From the NCBI RefSeq assembly GCF_026262505.1, contig NC_067207.1, positions 23,652,082 through 23,716,081 of the forward strand: a stretch of 64,000 nt of DNA, written 5' to 3'. Position numbers and translations under genes: made by a program. Below are positions 1 through 10,849 of the stretch, in pieces. Numbering within the stretch: the stretch's first letter is position 1; each line of letters starts with the position of its first letter. The stretch is from Trichomonas vaginalis G3 (lineage: Eukaryota > Parabasalia > Trichomonadida > Trichomonadidae). The notes beneath the pieces are model-generated. The model searched no databases. It saw only the letters and a list, made by a program, of their open reading frames with translations, and was not told the DNA's origin.

Positions 1-1679
1 GGCTTAGGAGGAACAAGTCTTTCTTGTGAAGTTCTGTCAAATGATTCTATTGAATAAGAATCTGATGGTAAACTGCTGGATTGGAACTCATCAAAGGATG
101 CTCTCTTGGTCTTTTCATTTTCATCCTCTTTGATTGTGTTCAAATCTTCTTCTTCGTTCACATAATCGTTTTGTAAATCTCTTGTAACGAAATTTGAAGG
201 CACAGCACTACCACCTGACTCTATATCATTATTCTTTCCATAGAGTGTAGCTGTCATATGCATATCCTGGTCTTCTTTGTTCTCAATAATAATTTTAATT
301 TGAGAATGCGGTCTTTTATGCCTTAAATCATCCAATCGCTTATTCAGTTCGCGAGAAGCAATCATCAGTCTGTTATCCTGAGCTTTTGCAATATCATCTT
401 CAACACTGACGATAAATTTTTCAACATCAAAATCTGGTTGAATAACTCCAGCGAGGCCATCAATGATTTTATCCATTGTATTGAGTTCTCTTACGAGATG
501 TGTGATGGATTTATCTCTAAGATCAATCATTGCTTTTAATTCCTTGATCTGAGTGACAGCTTGAGATAATCCAAATTCGCCACGTTCCAATTGTTGATTT
601 GTCTCTCTTAACTCATTGATTTCTTTTGTTTTCTCAACAACTTCGACTTCTAGAGCTTCTCTGTGGTTTGTATCATGGTCAAATCTTTCTTTATAAATTT
701 GAATTTCTCTTTCAATGGCTTTAACCTTTTCTTCGCATGTCTGTTCTGTAATACTTAATTTATCTTTGGTATTTTTCAGGTCTATGCTGAACTGGTCTGC
801 AATTTGATGAAGTTCTCTTTTTTCTTGTTCACTTTTATCAAGCATTTGCTGTAGAATGTCAATTTCTTTCTTCTTTTTCTCAACAGCTGTCTGGAGTCTT
901 TCTATTCTCTTAATATCTTCTGAGAATTGCCTGAGTTGAGAATTTAATTGTCGATTTTCTGCTTTAACATCTTGGTATTTCTTAAGTAACCCTTCGTCAA
1001 TGACAGTTTGAGATTCAGTTATTTCTGTTGTTGAAGCAAGAGGAATCTCTATTTCTGTATTTTCTTTTGATGGAATTTTTGATTCGAGTTTTCTGATTTT
1101 CTTTTCGAGATCATCAATCTGCCTCTCTTTATCAGCAAGCTCAGTTGCATTATCGCTTAATGCGCTGACTAATTGGTTGTCTTTTTCGATTAATTCTTGC
1201 GTTACATTCTGTAATTCAAGGTTTTGTTGGCAAAGATCGTTAATCTTTTGTTGCATATCAGTTTTCTCCATAAGAAATGCTGATAAGTCTAGCTTTTGCT
1301 TCATAATTCTTTGATCAAGTTGTTTAATTTCTTCTTGTAATTGGTTGATTTTATCATCCTTAGTTTTCAATGCTTGTGTACTTGTATTTACATCTTTGTT
1401 GTGACTGTTTACTTGCGTCTCAAGGATTCTATTTTGATTCATTGCTGCAGCGTATTTTGACTTCATATCATTCAACTCACGGTTTAGTTTCATGGATTCC
1501 TCTTGTTCTTTTCTATACCTGTCTTCCAAATCCTGATAATCCGAACGTTTAATTGATGTGCCATCACTCAAAATCGAAATCTGTTGACGTAGTTGATCAT
1601 TTTCTCTCTGCAGGGTTCCAACTTGCTCATCAAGCAGATTCGATATTATCTGCATCTGCTCAGGAGTAAATCCCTGCAT
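1..1679 (-). CDS. Coiled-coil protein, tentatively CEP290-like; 3' end beyond window
   Basis: The frame starts at ATG 1679 and stays open to the left edge, giving about 559 visible codons. The C-terminus lies outside the window. It begins MQGFTPEQMQIISNLLDEQV. Nearly the whole protein is heptad-like coiled coil rich in Glu, Lys, Gln and Leu. The last 130 or so visible residues are less regular and acidic/Ser-rich. A stretch about two thirds along reads GLSQAVTQIKELKAMIDLRD, followed by LVRELN. This resembles the GL..AV..IK..K..I..RD pattern I remember from CEP290, a ciliary transition-zone protein, and would suit a flagellate with basal bodies. That family call is an inference from one motif. 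A generic basal-body or Golgi coiled-coil protein is the alternative. No Inr is evident directly before the start. Confidence 0.6.
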   Translation of the reverse strand, partial: MQGFTPEQMQIISNLLDEQVGTLQRENDQLRQQISILSDGTSIKRSDYQDLEDRYRKEQEESMKLNRELNDMKSKYAAAMNQNRILETQVNSHNKDVNTSTQALKTKDDKINQLQEEIKQLDQRIMKQKLDLSAFLMEKTDMQQKINDLCQQNLELQNVTQELIEKDNQLVSALSDNATELADKERQIDDLEKKIRKLESKIPSKENTEIEIPLASTTEITESQTVIDEGLLKKYQDVKAENRQLNSQLRQFSEDIKRIERLQTAVEKKKKEIDILQQMLDKSEQEKRELHQIADQFSIDLKNTKDKLSITEQTCEEKVKAIEREIQIYKERFDHDTNHREALEVEVVEKTKEINELRETNQQLERGEFGLSQAVTQIKELKAMIDLRDKSITHLVRELNTMDKIIDGLAGVIQPDFDVEKFIVSVEDDIAKAQDNRLMIASRELNKRLDDLRHKRPHSQIKIIIENKEDQDMHMTATLYGKNNDIESGGSAVPSNFVTRDLQNDYVNEEEDLNTIKEDENEKTKRASFDEFQSSSLPSDSYSIESFDRTSQERLVPPK

Positions 1680-2632
1680 TTTCGATTGTCACTTTTTAAG
1701 ATTTTAAAAACGAGAAAAATTCTCGACTCTATCACTTTGAAGGATTTTTATGAATCTGGAATGAGCATTCAAGTGATAATGAGATATTTTAGTTTTTTCA
1801 TCGTATAATATCAATGAATTACTCAATAATTACGTTAACAGAAGGATATTCAAACGTAATTCTATAATTTTTCAGTTATTACTTGTCTTGATTCCTCAGC
1901 ATGTTGGAAAGTTAAGAATAATATCCGAAAAATGCTGATATTGTTTAAATTATCAAAAAAACACAGGACTAGGAGATTTCTATCAAAAATAAGAAACGAA
2001 AATATCTGTAATTAGCTTAGCAATGAAGTTCAATAGGAAATAACAATTGAAATAATGAAGAATTCATCATTTGGAAGAAGATTTCTGGGAACCTCATGAT
2101 TGTAAAGTACTGAAAAGTATCAAAACGTTAGGATTGTTCAACTTGATTGATTACAATAGTTGTGGACTATGAATTTATTATTGATGACTTTAAAATTTAA
2201 ATGTTTTCTGAAATTTTTTAAAATTTTGAATATGCATTCAAATTTCTTCTCTTATATGTAATATTGTATATCTACTAGTAATTTACAGTAATTTATTTTC
2301 AATTCATCTCAAAAAATAATCATGACGAATTCGAGATATTATACATTCCATTGTGTAGTTAGGATTTTTAATAAAATTGCCTAGATTTTATTTCTCTTTT
2401 CAATTTATGAGATTTTCAAGAGCGTAAGTTTTCCCATCTCTATTTTTATCAAATATTCAAATATCAAGTAATGTTACATTAAAATTTATCATTCACAAAT
2501 TTTTACAAAATCGACCATGGACATTTATTCTACATCCTATCCATAATCTAAAAAACCTGCAACTGTTTACGCTGAAATTTAATACCTAATTGAAATTATT
2601 GAGAGTGATGTTTTGAGATTAATTTTTACTCA
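1680..2632. other. AT-rich intergenic region
   Basis: It lies between two divergently read genes. Several short frames occur, but none has start context or recognisable composition. TCACTTTTT at about 1687 looks like an Inr on the plus strand, but no plausible gene follows it. Confidence 0.6.
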
Positions 2633-4963
2633 ATGTTTTCGATCTTGATTTGTTTTTGTAGAGGGGTTCAGAAGCTTACAATTTCGCCGGGCTACCCACA
2701 AACGCTTCATATTCCTCAAGAAGGCCTAGATATAATCCCAACTACAAGTTCAATCTTATATTTTCCCGATTCTTCACTACAACGGATTGACATCATTGAA
2801 AAGTATGTATTTACAATTCCAACAGAAACTTTCAGAATTACACCACTAAATCACCAGGCTGTCGATATAGAAATTGGTCTTTTAAATACTCCTTCTCGAT
2901 CATGTCAATGGAAAGTTGTTTACGATCCATATTATTCAATAGCAGCCAACGGGACAGAGGATAACAAAGTATATTGCTATGCATTTTTCAACCAAGAACC
3001 ATCAAAAACATTATTCGTAATAAGAACAATAGATATCGATGATGACGACTCAGTTCACGTATATACTGACAATAATCAACTTGTTTACACAATGGCTCCT
3101 TATGATACTTTCAAATATAATGCGAACGCATTTACATTGATTTATCGCACTGACAGCTATTTCGTTGAAGGCACAATCCTTATTTATGACTCCGGAGTTT
3201 ATTTGGAGCCAAAAGACTACTCCTATGACGTTGCAGAACGAACAGAAATAAATTGGATGCCAAACCATTATTTAATTATCCACAATCCAGATGATTTTGA
3301 TATTTGGACTCCAGACCACGTAACGGCATATCAAAACAAAGCATTTATGATAAATCAAATTTCGACCGTATTAATTACTCCAATTAACGGTTCTCATAAG
3401 ATCTACTTCTCAGTTATAATGCAGTCAAACGAAGAATGCCGAGATACATTCATTTACAATGGAAATAACGCTTCATTTTTACTAAATACAGAAAATCTCC
3501 ATAATATTTGTCTTATATTATCAAGTCCATATGTTATTGACTATTACTTCTACGTACAGAACATTGCTGATGAAATTCAGCTTTACAAGCCAAATGGAAA
3601 TTTCATTGTCGGACTTACAGACGACATAGGCTAGATTGAACGCCAGAAATCAGTTTTTATACATATAACAAATACAAAGAATACGGGTTCGAGTATTCTT
3701 TGCCTTGAAAAATCAACAGTTATATCTCCACCGATTTCTGACCAAGATTTCGTTCAAAACTGGTGTAGTTCAATTGATGCGTTACCTCCTGTCCCTTATA
3801 CTAAGTCTTTCAGTAGATTTTCTACCGGATTTTATCAATATTACATTCCAGACGAACGATCGACATTACAGTTCACCAGCTACACTATTTACATCTTCCA
3901 TAACCCGCAGCACTTCACCGCTCTTGGAAATGGCGTAACTTTCCTTTCAGACAAAGATTTCGTTTTAAACGTCACTGATTTCCAGTTGGCGGCTCTCATT
4001 AAGCCAAACAAAGATGCATCAAATAGGATCCTCAACATCAGCGTTTTGAATTACAAAAAGTTGAATTTGTTCCAAAATTGTAATTCTGTTGATGTAGTGA
4101 CAATTGCAGCATTAGGATCAGATGGATTCACTGCCGCGTACAACTCCAAAGTTTTCGGTGGTAAAAACGCGAATTTCTCCGTTGAAACAGACCAAAGAAT
4201 CCGTATTTGGTATATTGGCTCAAGTATGCTCACTCTCGAGTCCTACAGACAAAACCTTGATGAGTTCAGCACGTTTGAGTTCCAATACGAGAGAAAAGGC
4301 AAGTTTACAGAACCAAAATACACAAATTACCTCAGATCAAGGTCAATCCTCTCTAAGTGGTCGACACTAAGTGAAGTGACCTCTGATGGCCAGGCCGGAT
4401 CAACAGTTGCTGTCAGCAAAAGCGGAACTCCATGCGGAGAGAAATCAGGAGCTTTCAGAGGAACTACGTCGTACATGGACTTCCCGTTCACGTACTACAA
4501 TGAATCCTTCTGCGAAATTCTCAATCTCGGAACAAGAGATCCGAAATTAAATTTCTCTAGTCAAACAGCAAGTCCTAGTAAGAAACTGACATCATTGCAG
4601 ATTGCTTTGATATCTGTTGCTGCTGTAATTGTTGGAATTGTGCTGATTGCTGTTTTATGCACAATCGGAAAAAGATATAAGACTCGTGAGATAAAAGATA
4701 AGAAGGATAACGACTCATTGGAAGATGTAGATGATTTCTCTGATAATGGAGTAACTAATTCCAATATTAGTACAAATCACGCTTATAATTACATGACAAA
4801 CAAGTCTTCCAACACTTCTGGGTCAACAACAATATCATCTAATGATACTAACACGTCTTCTACCCAAAAGAAAGAGTCTTCTTCAACTGGATCCTCTTAT
4901 TTCAAGAGTAACTTGACTTTACCTGAAAGAAAGGAGCCAAGTCCAAATACTTTTGTATTATAA
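2633..4963 (+). pseudogene. Surface membrane protein gene with one in-frame stop
   Basis: One reading frame runs from ATG 2633 to TAA 4963 (about 776 codons). It is interrupted only by TAG at 3632-3634; coding-like sequence continues in the same frame right after it. The N-terminus, MFSILICFCRGVQ, could be a short signal peptide. The middle is rich in Asn, Tyr, Phe and Asp with scattered N-glycosylation sites, as in extracellular beta-rich domains. Near the end, about codons 655-680 of the combined frame, a hydrophobic helix (IALISVAAVIVGIVLIAVLC) is followed by basic residues and a Ser/Thr/Asn-rich cytoplasmic tail. The layout is that of a type I surface protein, common in large trichomonad families. 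The stop may be a real nonsense allele, a base error, or the boundary of two genes. I do not recognise the family. Confidence 0.6.
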
Positions 4964-5569
4964 CCTTTATATGTTTTGTTTGCTATTTTATATCTGTTTG
5001 ATTTTTTAATTTTTCTTTTATATCTAAAAATAATTATGTATGTTTAATAATTTACTTTCCATTTTTATCAAACTGAATGATAAACTCTTTGACTCAATAG
5101 ATAAAGCTCTGTTTGAACTCATTTTGATGTATCAAGTATATAACAGTGTTTTCATTCAATAATAATATATTCGTTATAACGCAATTCTATGGGGATACAT
5201 AATTCTATAAGCATTTCTTCTTAAACTATTCGGATATTTCAGGTATAAATTTTACCGAAGTTTAATTATGCTTCATGTCAAAATCATCTCTTGATTCTTG
5301 TTTTTATTAATAATATGTTGTTTAAGTTATATCAATGTGCATATTAAGATTAATTTCAATCTGAAATTGAATAAAAAGAGAAAACATCCATGAATTTTGG
5401 TTTGTTGGCATTCTTTGAATAATTTTTACCATATATATTTAGCATTTTATCGAATATTTTGGAGACTGTCAAAAATGTCACTTTTATCACTAAATTGTAG
5501 GGGCAAAGTTATCATTCAATTTACAAAATTTTTGGGGTACTAAATTCAACAAGTTTGTTTGATTTATAA
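4964..5569. other. AT-rich intergenic region
   Basis: No coding-like frame is seen between the surface-protein gene and the tyrosyl-tRNA synthetase gene. TCATTC at about 5513 is a possible Inr for the downstream gene, but it is farther from the ATG than is usual in trichomonads. Confidence 0.5.
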
Positions 5570-6610
5570 ATGTCTAATCTCAGCATTGCCGAGAAGGCTG
5601 CCTTACTTCGTTCCATCGCAGAAGACATCCAAGGAAACGAGCGCATTGAAGAACTTCTTGAGAAAAAGCCAAATTTCCGTGCATACAATGGTTTTGAGCC
5701 AAGTGGTCGTATGCATATTGCCCAAGCTCTTGTCACAGCAATTAACTGCAATGCTATTACAAAGGCTGGTGGTACAATGGTTCTCTACATCGCAGATCTT
5801 TTCGCTCAATTAAACCACAAAATGGGCGGCGACATGAAAAAGATCCACGATGTCGGCAGATACTTCGTTGAAGTATTCAAGGCCTGCGGCATGGACCTTG
5901 ATCATGTTGAAATCATTTGGACAGCAGATTTCATCAAGGAGCATCAGAGAGAATATTTCGAGCTTGTTCACGATATTTCATCATTTGCAACACTTTCACG
6001 TATCAAACGTACAGTTACAGCTATGGGACGTACAGAAGGTGACAAACTTTCACTTTCTCAGCTTCTTTACCCTTGCATGCAAGCTACAGATGTTTTCATG
6101 CTTGATGTTGATATCTGCCAGCTCGGCGTTGATCAGCGTAAGGTCAACATGCTCGCTATTGAATACGCAAACCACGTAAAGAGACCATCTCCAATTATTC
6201 TTTCCCACCACATGCTTATGGGCTTAAAGGGCAAGGCTCACAAGATGTCTAAGTCAGACCCAATGTCCGCTATCTTTATCGAAGATGAAAAGGATAGAAT
6301 CGTCGAAAAGATGATGAACGCTTACAATCCACCAGAAGCAGCCGAAAACCCACTCTTCGAATACATCAAGTACATCATTCTTAGAAAACTCGGCTCAATT
6401 ACAATCAACGGAAAGGAATACACAAAGATCGAAGACGTCGAAGCCGACTTCCCATCCTTCTTCAAGGATGATGAGGCAAAGAAGGGCCTCGTAATGGCTG
6501 TCGCTGAAGCTGTCGACGCTTGCATCCAGCCAGTTCGTGATCACTTCAAATCTTCTCCAGAATTGATCGAACTCCTCAAGCGCGTTGAAGAATACAGAGT
6601 TACACGTTAA
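5570..6610 (+). CDS. Tyrosyl-tRNA synthetase, cytosolic eukaryotic/archaeal type
   Basis: The 346-residue protein is a complete class I aminoacyl-tRNA synthetase that charges tRNA-Tyr with tyrosine in the cytosol. It shows the HIGH-like signature in GFEPSGRMHIAQ (about residues 42-53). Mid-protein is the tyrosine/ATP-pocket segment YPCMQATDVFMLDVDICQLG (about 165-184), followed by the VDQRK motif. The KMSKS loop is intact in AHKMSKSDPMSAIF (about 223-236). Length and motif style fit archaeal/eukaryotic TyrRS without the C-terminal EMAPII-like domain that animals add. Codon choice is more GC-rich than the surroundings, as in highly expressed trichomonad housekeeping genes. It stands alone, with no operon-like partner. 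Function is highly confident; the start at 5570 is the first ATG consistent with the family. Confidence 0.95.
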   Translation: MSNLSIAEKAALLRSIAEDIQGNERIEELLEKKPNFRAYNGFEPSGRMHIAQALVTAINCNAITKAGGTMVLYIADLFAQLNHKMGGDMKKIHDVGRYFVEVFKACGMDLDHVEIIWTADFIKEHQREYFELVHDISSFATLSRIKRTVTAMGRTEGDKLSLSQLLYPCMQATDVFMLDVDICQLGVDQRKVNMLAIEYANHVKRPSPIILSHHMLMGLKGKAHKMSKSDPMSAIFIEDEKDRIVEKMMNAYNPPEAAENPLFEYIKYIILRKLGSITINGKEYTKIEDVEADFPSFFKDDEAKKGLVMAVAEAVDACIQPVRDHFKSSPELIELLKRVEEYRVTR

Positions 6611-7324
6611 GAACATTTTCTCTATTTTAAAATCTTTTGATAAAACTTAAAAAAAATAACAAATTTTACTTTTTTTACATAAAAACAACATCATTTCACG
6701 AGAATTACGAATCATTGTATGTTCAAATAGTAGATTATGCATCTCTTATTCTTAAACATGATTTGCCGAATAATTGATCTCTTCTTTCTTCATAAAAAAA
6801 GTTAAACAAGAATCATCTTTTGAAATTTTGATTTTTTTTTTCCTCATGGAAATGTTCTTCATAAAACATCTGTTTTAATCATGGATAATCAGATTAATGG
6901 AAGCGATTCTAATAAAGTATATGATGTCTAAACTATTGATGATGATTTATGAGCTCCAAAATCTTGTTCTATTGGATATAAATCCATTTAATTATAAAAA
7001 AAAGGAAAAAATATGATACCAACAAACTTCATCATATGCATCCATTTCTCAACAAAATATCGCCTGAACACATTAGAACTATAGCTAAGATCTTTTACAT
7101 ACTATTACTAAAGTTGCATCTATGTATACCAAGCTCATTGATTACAAATTTCATAAATTATACATCCATCAAGATTTGAAAAAGAAAAATTCTAATAAAA
7201 TCAATTCATCTTGTTCCTTTCGAAAATACATTCATAATATGGTAAAAAGAATATGAGGTTTTATTCAAATTTTGTAAACCTAACAAACATAAAAAAATAT
7301 GTTATATTAATGATAAAAATTCAA
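6611..7324. other. AT-rich intergenic region
   Basis: It lies between the 3' ends of the tyrosyl-tRNA synthetase gene (plus) and a small coiled-coil gene (minus). There are A/T runs and no supported gene. Confidence 0.6.
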
Positions 7325-7891
7325 TTATTCTTTTTGCTCAGCTGATGCCTTTGCGTAGATTTCCTTCAAAAGGCGAAGGAACTGTGCTAACTTTGCAGAG
7401 TGGAGCTGTGTTCTCTTGATTCTCTCAGCATGATCCTTTTCAGACTCTGGATATAAGTTAGCTTCTTCAAGAGAGCCGATGATCTTAGAAACGCTTTCTT
7501 CAAGATCGATTAATTTAAAGATTGGAACATTAAATTCGTTCTGGGAAGTAGCAGCAGATCCAAGATCGAATAATGTATCTTGAAGGGTGCTTATTGTGTT
7601 GCTAAGGATGCCTGATACGTCTGTTGATTCTTTCTTTGCCTTATTAGCAGATAATGCTTGAATTAAAATAGATTGAGACTGCTGAAGCTGCTCATCAATT
7701 GAAGCAATTTCATTGTCTAATTCTTGCATCTTCTTTTCTGTTTCGTCGATGTCTGGCATTGATTGGGCAAAATCGTTGATTAAGACTTTCTGATTGTCAA
7801 GGATTAACTTGTAATCGTTGTTTTTGGCTTCAACTTCAATATATCTATCTTTAGCAACAGTGGCTTGAGCTAATAATGATTCAACATTCAT
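7325..7891 (-). CDS. Small coiled-coil protein, unknown function
   Basis: This is a 188-residue, acidic, Leu/Gln/Ser-rich protein. Residues about 15-90 (MQELDNEIASIDEQLQQSQ and around it) and about 125-185 (LIDLEESVSKIIGSLEEANL and after) look alpha-helical with coiled-coil heptads. There is no signal peptide or membrane segment. The minus strand reads TCACATTCC starting 14 bases before the ATG, a good trichomonad Inr, which supports the start at 7891 and a very short leader. The gene is convergent with tyrosyl-tRNA synthetase. No family is recognised. A cytoskeletal or tethering role would be only a guess from the coiled coil. Confidence 0.7.
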   Translation of the reverse strand: MNVESLLAQATVAKDRYIEVEAKNNDYKLILDNQKVLINDFAQSMPDIDETEKKMQELDNEIASIDEQLQQSQSILIQALSANKAKKESTDVSGILSNTISTLQDTLFDLGSAATSQNEFNVPIFKLIDLEESVSKIIGSLEEANLYPESEKDHAERIKRTQLHSAKLAQFLRLLKEIYAKASAEQKE

Positions 7892-7898
7892 CTTTTGG

Positions 7899-7905
7899 AA
7901 TGTGA
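7899..7905 (-). promoter_or_regulatory. Inr-like core promoter TCACATT
   Basis: It matches the trichomonad initiator TCAY(T/A), with its A about 12 bases before the ATG at 7891. It fits the short leaders known in this group. Confidence 0.55.
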
Positions 7906-8468
7906 CCGTTTAGAAATTACTTTTTGATAGACGACATGAATTATTTTCTGTATTTCATACAAGCAATATTTAATATACCATGTTTCTGTCATATTTCACT
8001 AGCGAAATTAACTATATAATTAAAATGAAACAAATTCAGAATTCAATATCTGGGCAATAACCTTTTCTATACTTACCTAAATCATACATTATAGAGTGCT
8101 TTTATTTGCCAACTATATTCATGAAAAACGCATTAAATATAAAAATTTACAATATTTAATCATTGTAAGGTTTTGCAATTTCAAAAATTATATCACTTTC
8201 TAATGTTAACGCATATTCAAAATATCATAAGTATTTGACAAGATTGAATATGATTGAAGAAGAAAGAAGAAGATTGTGAAACATTTTGTATCAAAATCAA
8301 ATGATTGGAATGTCTCTCATTGTATTTTGATTGGAAAAATGTAAAAATATTTTGATGATTTGGAAAAAAAGGGAAATAAAAAAAGGTGTTTATTCAAAGA
8401 AGGTAAAAAATAAAAAAATAAAATATATATATAAATATAAAATAATTAATATTAAATACTAACTTTTC
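7906..8468. other. AT-rich intergenic region
   Basis: There are long A/T tracts, including a TATATATA run near 8425, and no supported gene. It separates two minus-strand genes. Confidence 0.6.
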
Positions 8469-10571
8469 TTAGCATTCGTTTTCGAAATCTTTACAAACAT
8501 CGTTCCAGAATTGAACGATACTTGCCCAAATAACTTTGAGTCCTGGCATGTTTAAGAATGGCCATGTGATTATTGTCCAGATGAATCCAAGAAGACTCTT
8601 CAATGGATTGATGACAATTGCGTAAATAATTGCCTTGATAAGTCTGAGTGGATAAAGTAAAATACGAAGGAATGGAATGTTGATTATGAAGTTCCATAAT
8701 TTGTGCAAACCAATGCAAATGCGAGTCCAGAAAATATAGGAAATATGTGCGAGCCATTTCAATGCTTTCTTGATCAAAACGAGTGGATAAAGTAAATACT
8801 TAAGTAAGTTTTCCTTTAACCATATGATTGGTCTGACAATTAAATTGAACCACAAACACTTGAAGAATTCCCAGATCCAATGTGAAATTGTTAAAACAAT
8901 TCTCTTGATCATTCTTAAAGGCCACAACAATAAATTAACTAATGGTAAATTGACAAAGAAGTCCCAGATAGCTTTGCAGAATTTCTTGATTCCTGTTCCA
9001 ATGCAAATGATGAAGTTCTTAATTCCAGTGCCAATCCATTTGAAGAAACGAAGAACGTATCCGAAAATAGCAAGGAGTAAGCGCTTGATGAGTCTGAATG
9101 GATAAAGAAAGATGTCGAGCAACAACTGTACAAATTTCCAAAAATCGAGGTTGAAAATATAGTCAATGATCTTCTTGAATCCTCTCCAGCATGAAACAAA
9201 GAATTTAACAATTAATTCCAAGATATACTTGAAACCCTTGTAAATTGCTTTGAAAAGCTGAACAAATGGATAAGCAATGGCCTTTCCAATTTTTCCAAAG
9301 AATTTCACCCAGTCAATGTTTAGACCTGTGGGACGGGGGATATTCCATAGTCTTTTAGGAATGTCAACGAAAATGAACTTGAGTACTATGTAAATTAACT
9401 GCCAAAGCTTAATGAATGGATAAGCAATGGCTTTACCAATTGCAATAATGAATTTCATGAGCTCAAAGTGTTTGATGAAGTCCCAAATCTTACCGAAAAT
9501 GAACTTGATGCCAGCCCAAATGTTAAGTAAGACAAACTTGATGAAACGGAATGGAGCAAGAATGATTTTAAGAAGGAATCTGAAGAAGTTGCAAATGAGT
9601 TCAACTAATTTAGACCAATGAAGGTGTTTCTTAATGAATTCCTTGACAGCAACGCAGAAACTGCAAATCTGTCTCCAAACAAACCTGAGGGAGCGGCCAA
9701 TGAGTCTGAATGGATAAAGGATTCCTTGTAAGATGAGGTTGAAGAGTTTCTTGATTCCTTCCCAAATGAAGTTGATGAGCTTCATGACAGCTTCCCAGAA
9801 TGGGTGTTCTTTGAAGAACTTGGCGATGGCTGCGCATACGGACTTGATGCCTTGGTAGATTGTTGAGAAGAACCATTTGATACCGTTAAAGATCTTGGAG
9901 AAGATCCATTTGATGCCATTGATTGTGTATATGATGAATCTGATGAGGCCATGCCAGATTTGGATAAGAACCTGCTTAAGGAGGCGGAATGGATAAATAA
10001 TGAGTTGCCAAAGCATTTTGAGGAAGATAACAATGGATTCACTGAAAAGTTTGACGATGAAGTCCTTGATGGCAACTAAGAACTTTCCAATCTTGCTTAA
10101 TAACTGCTTGATTCCATTGCAGATGGAATTGCAAAGATCGCGGATCCATTTTCCTACATGGAGGTTCTTCAACCAATTGTATATGAAACCTAAGAGCTGT
10201 CCAAGGTATTTAAACGGTGCCCAAAGGAGATTGCCAAGCCATTTGACGAATGACCAGAGTGGCTTGATAATTCCGTGTTCGAGGAGCCATTTGATAGGAT
10301 ATACAAGTATATCAAGTAAATCTCCAATGAATTTACCAATTCTTTCAAAGAAACTGAGATCTAAATCTGGACGAGGGCTTGGATCGAATATTGGATGCAA
10401 TGCTGCGACTAAGCCAGCTGCAATGATGATGCTGAGAAACAAAATCAATGCTTCGAACAGCTTTAAGGCGTTTGGCTTTGAGGCAAACAAGCGGTGCCTT
10501 ATTTTGGAATAGTTAGCATCAATGTGCTTAAATAATGCTCGATAGCTATTCCAATTTAATATACTACTCAT
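8469..10571 (-). CDS. Aromatic-repeat, membrane-associated protein, unknown family
   Basis: It has 700 residues when started at ATG 10571. An ATG at 10601 would add ten residues, but an Inr (TCATTTT) sits only a few bases before the 10571 ATG and inside the longer version, so I prefer the shorter. A hydrophobic helix (ALILFLSIIIAAGLVAALHP) lies near residue 45. The rest is a chain of amphipathic Trp/Phe/Ile/Lys-rich helices punctuated by a degenerate YPFRLIK motif. About eleven copies occur roughly 45-60 residues apart, for example YPFRLL, YPFRLI, APFRFI, WPLRMI, YPLRLI. The protein is strongly basic and aromatic. This suggests a repeated lipid- or membrane-surface-binding unit rather than a standard transporter. 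I do not recognise it. Confidence 0.75.
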   Translation of the reverse strand: MSSILNWNSYRALFKHIDANYSKIRHRLFASKPNALKLFEALILFLSIIIAAGLVAALHPIFDPSPRPDLDLSFFERIGKFIGDLLDILVYPIKWLLEHGIIKPLWSFVKWLGNLLWAPFKYLGQLLGFIYNWLKNLHVGKWIRDLCNSICNGIKQLLSKIGKFLVAIKDFIVKLFSESIVIFLKMLWQLIIYPFRLLKQVLIQIWHGLIRFIIYTINGIKWIFSKIFNGIKWFFSTIYQGIKSVCAAIAKFFKEHPFWEAVMKLINFIWEGIKKLFNLILQGILYPFRLIGRSLRFVWRQICSFCVAVKEFIKKHLHWSKLVELICNFFRFLLKIILAPFRFIKFVLLNIWAGIKFIFGKIWDFIKHFELMKFIIAIGKAIAYPFIKLWQLIYIVLKFIFVDIPKRLWNIPRPTGLNIDWVKFFGKIGKAIAYPFVQLFKAIYKGFKYILELIVKFFVSCWRGFKKIIDYIFNLDFWKFVQLLLDIFLYPFRLIKRLLLAIFGYVLRFFKWIGTGIKNFIICIGTGIKKFCKAIWDFFVNLPLVNLLLWPLRMIKRIVLTISHWIWEFFKCLWFNLIVRPIIWLKENLLKYLLYPLVLIKKALKWLAHISYIFWTRICIGLHKLWNFIINIPFLRILLYPLRLIKAIIYAIVINPLKSLLGFIWTIITWPFLNMPGLKVIWASIVQFWNDVCKDFENEC

Positions 10572-10574
10572 AAC

Positions 10575-10581
10575 AAAATGA
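10575..10581 (-). promoter_or_regulatory. Inr-like core promoter TCATTTT deciding the start
   Basis: TCATTTT lies just before ATG 10571 and inside the longer alternative frame that starts at 10601. That makes the 10571 start the more likely one. Confidence 0.55.
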
Positions 10582-10849
10582 CCCCGCCAATTTGTAAACA
10601 TCAGAAAAAAGATTTACACAAACGGAACGAATTTTCTTACATAATAATGATCTTGAGTATGTTCCTAACAATTTCGTTCGAAATAAAATCGAAAAGTGAG
10701 TGTAATAACTCCTTCTTTAACTAATGAGGGAAAATTCCAATGGATACCAATAATATAATCAATTTATGATATTAATATGCGATGTTCCAATCGAATCTGG
10801 TCAGATGCACAATCAAAAAATTTCTACGAAAGAAATACAAAATACTTGT

